From an uncultured Bacteroidales bacterium (GTDB taxonomy: Bacteria > Bacteroidota > Bacteroidia > Bacteroidales > UBA3663), in contig CALBPV010000005.1 of assembly GCA_937899265.1 (NCBI GenBank), positions 30,349 through 94,348 on the forward strand: a stretch of 64,000 nucleotides of DNA, given 5' to 3'. The notes below the pieces were generated by a model that saw only the letters and a program-made list of their open reading frames with translations, was not told where the DNA came from and did not search any database. Of this stretch, positions 59,703-64,000 are shown piece after piece. Both the position numbers and the translations under genes were made by a program. Numbering within the stretch: position 1 is the first letter of the stretch; each line of letters begins with the position of its first letter.

Positions 59703-62168
59703 TCACACATATCCGACGGCGCCCTTTGGCTTTCCGTTCCACTTGAAATGGACGACATCGGGAAGGGTGACAAGTCTTTCGCCATCATCGTTGACGGTGC
59801 GCAGGAGAGCGATATTGGCAATGGTCTGAGCCAGATGTACGACAACTCGGGCATTGACGGGGGAATCTTTTGTCTCATTCTTGTGGATGGCTTCCATATA
59901 GTTCAACATGTGGGCCTGAGCTTCAGGCGTGACTTCGAGATGATAGTCGTGGTGCAGGACATAAGTGAGGATATCGGCCAATTCGACAGCCGTGTAGTCC
60001 TTGAATACGATGGAGTTGCCGTAGGAAGAAATGCCGTTGGCGGTGAGGTTTTGCGCCACCATATCGTTGGAAGCACGTTCCTTGGCAAAGACAAGGGCGG
60101 TAATCTGACGGAGCTCGCGCAGCTTGTTGAAAGTCCAAAGCGAAAGCTGCCGGATGTTGAGATTGGCGGCCGAGGGAGCGTCGAGATCGAGGAAGAGGAG
60201 ACCGTCCTTCGCCTCGGTAAGAGCACGTTCGAGCACCACATAACTGTCTCCGCCCATCAGTTCCTCGGCATTGACGATGACGGTCTGACCGCGCTTGAGG
60301 ATACCGAGCCCCTGCATTACCTTGCCGAGAATCTCGGCCACAGTGCTCTTGCCGGTTCCGGTCTTGCCGATGAAGTTCCACGAGAGGCTCCGAGCCGAAA
60401 TCTTGAGAGTTCCCTGACGATGGCGCAAGCGCGAGATGGCCACATAGTCACGTATAGCCTGCTTGACGTTGGTGAGCCCCATGAGTCGGTCGAGCCTTTC
60501 GAGTGATTCGGTGAGGATGGTTTCGTCGAGCTCGTTGGGCCGCTGGTCGTGAGACACGACTTCCGGGATATCGCACTCGCGAATCGTAGTCATATCCTCA
60601 TCGGAGATTTCTTCGGCCGATTTGGCAAGGATGCGCTGACTGAGCGAGGGGATGATATGAGTGGTGATGAGCCTCGTGATGAAACGTCCGTTTCCGAAGT
60701 GGTCATCTTTGTGGTCGTACTCATGGATGACGTATTTGGCGAGTTTGCGTTCTGCCTCGGGAGTCATGACGTAATGTTCCTGCTCGAGCACTTTGCGCCC
60801 AATCTGGAGGAGTTGGTCGGGAGTATAGTCGTCGAAATGGAAGATGTAGGGAAAGCGGCTCTTCATACCGGGATTGGCTTCCAGCATCTTTTTCATCTCG
60901 TTGGTATAGCCGGCGAGGATAACGATAAGATCCGCTTCCTCTGAACCGAGATAAGTGAGCAGGGTCTCTATTACTCGCATACCATAGTCCCTTTTGTTAT
61001 CGCTGTCGGTGAACAGATTGTATGCTTCGTCGATGAAGAGCACACCGCCGCCGGCACTCTTGATGGCATTCAAGGTATTCTTCTCGGAGACTCCGATGTA
61101 CTCGCCCACAAGCTTGGTGCGTTCGGTCTCGACGACGTGGCCGGAAGAAAGGACGCCGATGCTGTGGTAGATTTCGCCAATATACTTGGCAATGGTTGTT
61201 TTGCCGGTACCGGGATTTCCGGTGAAAACCATGTGCATGGGGGGCATCTTGTTGAAGAGCCCTTTGGAAGCTCTGAGGCTGTTGAGCTGAACGAGGGCGG
61301 TATGGTCGCGAATCTGCTTCTTGATACTGTCAAGGCCCACCATAGCCTCCAGTTTGTCGAAGGCCGATGCGGCATCAGGATGTTGAATGACGGGCAAATC
61401 TTCGGGCAATATAGTACACAGGTCAACGCTGGCGATATCCTCCTCACCGGCTACTCGTTCAGCCATGCGCGGAACGATTTCATGATTGAGCAAGTCCTCC
61501 AAATAGAAGGTGTTGCGGAAGTGGGCTCCGCGCAGTTTGTAGGCATAACCGAGGTATTCGCGCAAGGAGTCTTCAGCCGCCGGGTCGAAGAGGAAGTTAC
61601 TCCGGTTGGCATAATCCTTCATATACTCCATCATGGCCTCGGGAGTAAGATCTTCGAAATGGAAAACGTTGGGAAAGAGGGTGCGCCCCTGTTCGTGGCT
61701 GCTGATGAGCTGCAACAATCCAGCCCTCTCACCTGTGAGTACAAAGACGCTCTTCTTCATGGAAGGCAGCTTGTCACAGAGCATCTCAAAACCTGTGAAC
61801 TGACCATTGCTGCCGCGCATGGAGAGACGTTCTGCATGGGAGATGTGGACGAAAACCTCATCGTGGTCACAAACCTCGTTAATAGCCGACTCATAGCCCA
61901 AAGTTGTTTCGAACATCTTCTCGGCGTGAAGATGAGAGCAGGTCTCCCGATTGGAGCGTCCCTCCCAACGGTTGAATATGGTTTCGACAGCCTCTTCAAC
62001 ACCTGTGCCTTCATTTCCGGTGATGACATAGTTCCTGAGCGAGTTGGTGCCGGTCAAGTCGAAGTTCAAACGGGCGTTACTGAACTTCAGCTGCTTATCG
62101 AGCTGACGCAGATGTTCGCTGAAAAGCCGGGGGGCATAGTCGATAATATTGAAATTCATTTTGGTCAT
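59703..62168 (-). CDS. Three-module AAA+ protein (CbbX/EccA-like)
   Basis: The 821-residue cytosolic protein contains three AAA-like modules. Module 2 (about 270-530) is canonical: Walker A GNPGTGKTT at 317-325, GEYIGVSEKNT, Walker B GGVLFIDEAYNLF at 374-386, as in CbbX/CfxQ and EccA. Module 3 (about 555-800) has Walker A GKTGTGKST at 601-609, but its Walker B reads LLFLDLDA, lacking the catalytic glutamate. Module 1 (about 35-250) is degenerate (GNEGTGVEE without the lysine) but ends in FPNVFHFEDLTPEAM, which parallels FPYIFHFDDYTPDQL in module 2. It probably forms a hexameric remodelling machine; the client is unknown. It lies 81 bp downstream of a Sel1-like gene. Confidence 0.88.
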   Translation of the reverse strand: MTKMNFNIIDYAPRLFSEHLRQLDKQLKFSNARLNFDLTGTNSLRNYVITGNEGTGVEEAVETIFNRWEGRSNRETCSHLHAEKMFETTLGYESAINEVCDHDEVFVHISHAERLSMRGSNGQFTGFEMLCDKLPSMKKSVFVLTGERAGLLQLISSHEQGRTLFPNVFHFEDLTPEAMMEYMKDYANRSNFLFDPAAEDSLREYLGYAYKLRGAHFRNTFYLEDLLNHEIVPRMAERVAGEEDIASVDLCTILPEDLPVIQHPDAASAFDKLEAMVGLDSIKKQIRDHTALVQLNSLRASKGLFNKMPPMHMVFTGNPGTGKTTIAKYIGEIYHSIGVLSSGHVVETERTKLVGEYIGVSEKNTLNAIKSAGGGVLFIDEAYNLFTDSDNKRDYGMRVIETLLTYLGSEEADLIVILAGYTNEMKKMLEANPGMKSRFPYIFHFDDYTPDQLLQIGRKVLEQEHYVMTPEAERKLAKYVIHEYDHKDDHFGNGRFITRLITTHIIPSLSQRILAKSAEEISDEDMTTIRECDIPEVVSHDQRPNELDETILTESLERLDRLMGLTNVKQAIRDYVAISRLRHRQGTLKISARSLSWNFIGKTGTGKSTVAEILGKVMQGLGILKRGQTVIVNAEELMGGDSYVVLERALTEAKDGLLFLDLDAPSAANLNIRQLSLWTFNKLRELRQITALVFAKERASNDMVAQNLTANGISSYGNSIVFKDYTAVELADILTYVLHHDYHLEVTPEAQAHMLNYMEAIHKNETKDSPVNARVVVHLAQTIANIALLRTVNDDGERLVTLPDVVHFKWNGKPKGAVGYV

Positions 62169-62249
62169 TGGCAGTTTACAGTTTATCCTTCTTTAGTAAA
62201 TTGTGGTCTCTCGGGTCTCACCTGTGGGGAAAACACCGATTGCAGGAAA

Positions 62250-63377
62250 TCAGAAAGGCAGTTCGTCAGGGGACTTTTCCGGCGGTTCCAAGGGCATATT
62301 CTCAGACGTATAGACGGGATAGTCTTCGAATGTGACGATACTCAAAGATTTAAACCGGTCGTTGAGTACGTTGGCCAACTTGTCGCCGTCTCCGGCCTGA
62401 TAATGGGAATAAAGGCTGTTGTACATCAAATGAATAGAATCCATATCGATTCCCATTTCAATATAAGAGACGAGAAAGAGGTGCAGGTCATCGCTACAGA
62501 TAGTATGCGGAATCTTTCCCGATTCGATTTCATCACAGATATCCAGCATATCGCTGTCGTTGTCATTGCATGAAAGAAATCGCGAAATGATATCCGGGAA
62601 ATACTTCGAGAGTGAAAGTACACACCTGTAAGCCTGATTGCGGACATGCTGCATAACAATGGGGCTGAGGTAGGGGAATCCGTCCATGGGTGCAGGCAAG
62701 TCCAAATGCAAAGGTTTGACATGGAGGGCTTGGCACACTTTGCGGTAGCTGGCAGAGAAATCGGGCAAACATTCGGAAAGGAGTTCGTTCTCGTCATGCG
62801 GAGTCAAGAAGACAGAAAGTCCCGGACTGTCTTCCCACACAGACTTGTGAGCGAATATGGGGGCATAGAGTTTTTGCAGAAAATCCTCCGTCTCCGGCAT
62901 CATGTTATCCAAATCATTATGGGGGCCATGGATGGCATAACACAAAGAGACGTCGAAGCTTTTTTTGCCAGCCACAATATCGTATTGGCTTTTATCTTTG
63001 TCCCATTCTGGGAAAATCCGGCTGATGTACTGCCGCAAACGACAGACAATGCCGTAGTTCCCCTTCTGCAACTCGACTTTGAGACATCTCTGCACGCGTT
63101 TCAGTTTGACAGGGTTTATGGGTCCGTCCAAAGAAAAAAGCGATACCGTATAGTCCACAATATTCTGCATGCGAAGGTTATACTCTGCGTCGATGAGAGC
63201 CTCGGCCCGGGAACTGCCCAAAAGAGCCGCCTTCTCAATGAAGTAGGCGGCCAGGACGTGATTCACCGGCGTACCGATACCTTGGGAGCAGAGACGACCC
63301 AGATGCAGGAAAGCCTGCGGGTCCTTACCGCCGCGTATTGCGATGCGTGCTTGTCGGAAAATTTCTTCTTCGGTCAT
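62250..63377 (-). CDS. Sel1-like repeat protein, partner of the AAA+ gene
   Basis: The 375-residue protein begins MTEEEIFRQARIAIRGG. A Sel1-type repeat follows at about residues 19-60 (DPQAFLHLGRLCSQGIGTPV... AAYFIEKAALLGSSRAEALI). The rest (about 70-375) is soluble with no family I recognise; it has the hydrophobic-acidic mix of a helical scaffold and ends PPEKSPDELPF. The frame is open to 63440, but the promoter at 63399-63430 requires the start at 63377. Sel1 repeats usually mediate protein contacts, so it may be an adaptor for the downstream AAA+ protein. Confidence 0.82.
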   Translation of the reverse strand: MTEEEIFRQARIAIRGGKDPQAFLHLGRLCSQGIGTPVNHVLAAYFIEKAALLGSSRAEALIDAEYNLRMQNIVDYTVSLFSLDGPINPVKLKRVQRCLKVELQKGNYGIVCRLRQYISRIFPEWDKDKSQYDIVAGKKSFDVSLCYAIHGPHNDLDNMMPETEDFLQKLYAPIFAHKSVWEDSPGLSVFLTPHDENELLSECLPDFSASYRKVCQALHVKPLHLDLPAPMDGFPYLSPIVMQHVRNQAYRCVLSLSKYFPDIISRFLSCNDNDSDMLDICDEIESGKIPHTICSDDLHLFLVSYIEMGIDMDSIHLMYNSLYSHYQAGDGDKLANVLNDRFKSLSIVTFEDYPVYTSENMPLEPPEKSPDELPF

Positions 63378-63398
63378 AATTGCAGATGAATAGGGGGG

Positions 63399-63430
63399 CA
63401 AAGATAGCAAAAAAAGTTGATATAGCCAAA
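63399..63430 (-). promoter_or_regulatory. Bacteroidetes-type promoter of the Sel1-AAA operon
   Basis: On the minus strand TTTG in GATTTGGC... is at 63430-63427 (TTGG core TTTGG), with a 20-bp spacer, then TATCTTTG (63406-63399), 22 bp before the ATG at 63377. Confidence 0.7.
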
Positions 63431-63737
63431 TCCCCGACAAAAAAAATACGTCACGATGCCAATTTCCCTCACTTTTGTTCCCAGGAAATCATGAAATACT
63501 GCGTATTTAATCCTATTCAAAGGTTCGTCGCCAAACGACAGACTCTTGAACTGGATAAAGAAAACTCCGGGCGATTCTTTTGTCGGGAATAGTGGTGAGC
63601 GGGATTATTTTTCTCTTTCTTTTCTTAAAACAAACACATTTTTTTTACTTTTTCGGATAAAAACGCGTGTCCTTGCAGTTGCAAATATGCGTTTGGATAG
63701 CGCCAGAAGCAGATTTACGTCTTCCGAAACGAACAAA
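63431..63737. other. Non-coding stretch before the 41-bp repeats
   Basis: About 300 bp, AT-rich in 63600-63660. A 70-codon frame at 63380-63592 overlaps the divergent promoter and shows no protein-like features. TTGCAGTTGCAA at 63673-63684 resembles the palindrome of the repeats that follow. Confidence 0.45.
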
Positions 63738-64000
63738 TCGTTACACGAAGTTCGGGAATTGATTTGCACACTTGCAAATCGTTACGCGAAGTTCGGGAAT
63801 CGATTTGCACGCTCGCAAATCGTTACGCGAAGTTCGGGAATCGATTTGCACGGCTGCAAATGCTTACGCGAAGTTCGGGAATCGATTTGCACGGCTGCAA
63901 ATGCTTACGCGAAGTTCGGGAATCGATTTGCACGGCTGCAAATGCTTACGCGAAGTTCGGGAATCGATTTGCACGGCTGCAAATGCTTACGCGAAGTTCG
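63738..64000. repeat. 41-bp palindromic direct repeats, running off the right edge
   Basis: Unit starts are at 63738, 63779, 63820, 63861, 63902, 63943 and 63984, exactly 41 bp apart; the last is cut by the window end. Each unit carries TTACGCGAAGTTCGGGAATCG, then ATTTGCA-N4-TGCAAAT, a 7-bp stem with a 4-base loop (less perfect in unit 2). Left units are diverged (TCG start, loop CACT or CGCT) and the right units are identical. No unique spacers are present. Confidence 0.95.

Noticed and set aside
63738..64000. CRISPR array
   Set aside because: Units are 41 bp and directly adjacent with no unique spacers, and no cas gene is in the window.

Overview
This window is chromosomal DNA of a Bacteroidales bacterium, most likely a Prevotellaceae-like member. 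Three things support this. Many genes are preceded by the Bacteroidetes sigma factor signature TTTG-N19/20-TATCTTTG. The gene content is typical of the order: SusC/SusD pair, PorX and a PorW/SprE-like protein of type IX secretion, type III glutamine synthetase, DapL, class III fructose bisphosphatase, and C10 (interpain/streptopain-like) peptidases. Coding density is high and the DNA is moderately GC-rich. No rRNA, tRNA, CRISPR array, prophage or transposase was seen.

Layout. 1-9854: end of mfd (+), then gyrA and a periplasmic TPR protein (-), then folC, fbp and holB (+). 10076-17118 is a minus-strand block: metallophosphoesterase, POT peptide transporter, a YD-repeat-like lipoprotein, hpt, adk, obgE and pgeF, the last five tightly packed. 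17257-28978 is a long plus-strand run: pepT, aroA, a small membrane protein, a metal-ABC permease fused in frame to a PorW-like TPR lipoprotein, porX, an inositol-phosphatase family gene, trpS and an aminotransferase. 29147-30274 is a lone AAA/DUF4143 ATPase next to a patch of intergenic hairpin repeats.

31029-43544 is an outer-membrane and secreted-protease locus: SusC, SusD, a third surface lipoprotein, two tandem C10 cysteine peptidases and an Lrp/AsnC regulator. It reads as a protein or peptide acquisition locus, and pepT plus the POT transporter elsewhere in the window fit a peptide-using life style. 43824-59556 is rich in nitrogen metabolism: glnN (GSIII), dapL, dapF, an outer-membrane beta-barrel protein, amtB, a PII protein, gltB, gltD and asnB. 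59703-63377 (-) encodes a Sel1-like protein and an unusual three-module AAA+ protein.

The most unusual layer is the non-coding DNA. Heptamer arrays (TGAAACT, and TGACCTT/GGTCTAA) start inside the stop codons of at least seven genes and fill intergenic gaps, often joined to a dispersed GGGGAGAGGCT-type palindrome. In two places that palindrome has become part of a protein C-terminus. There are also three 82-bp hairpin units with compensatory base changes (43547-43749), a 9-bp minisatellite upstream of glnN, a related 9-bp coding repeat at the end of the PorW-like gene, and an array of 41-bp palindromic direct repeats that runs off the right edge (63738-64000).
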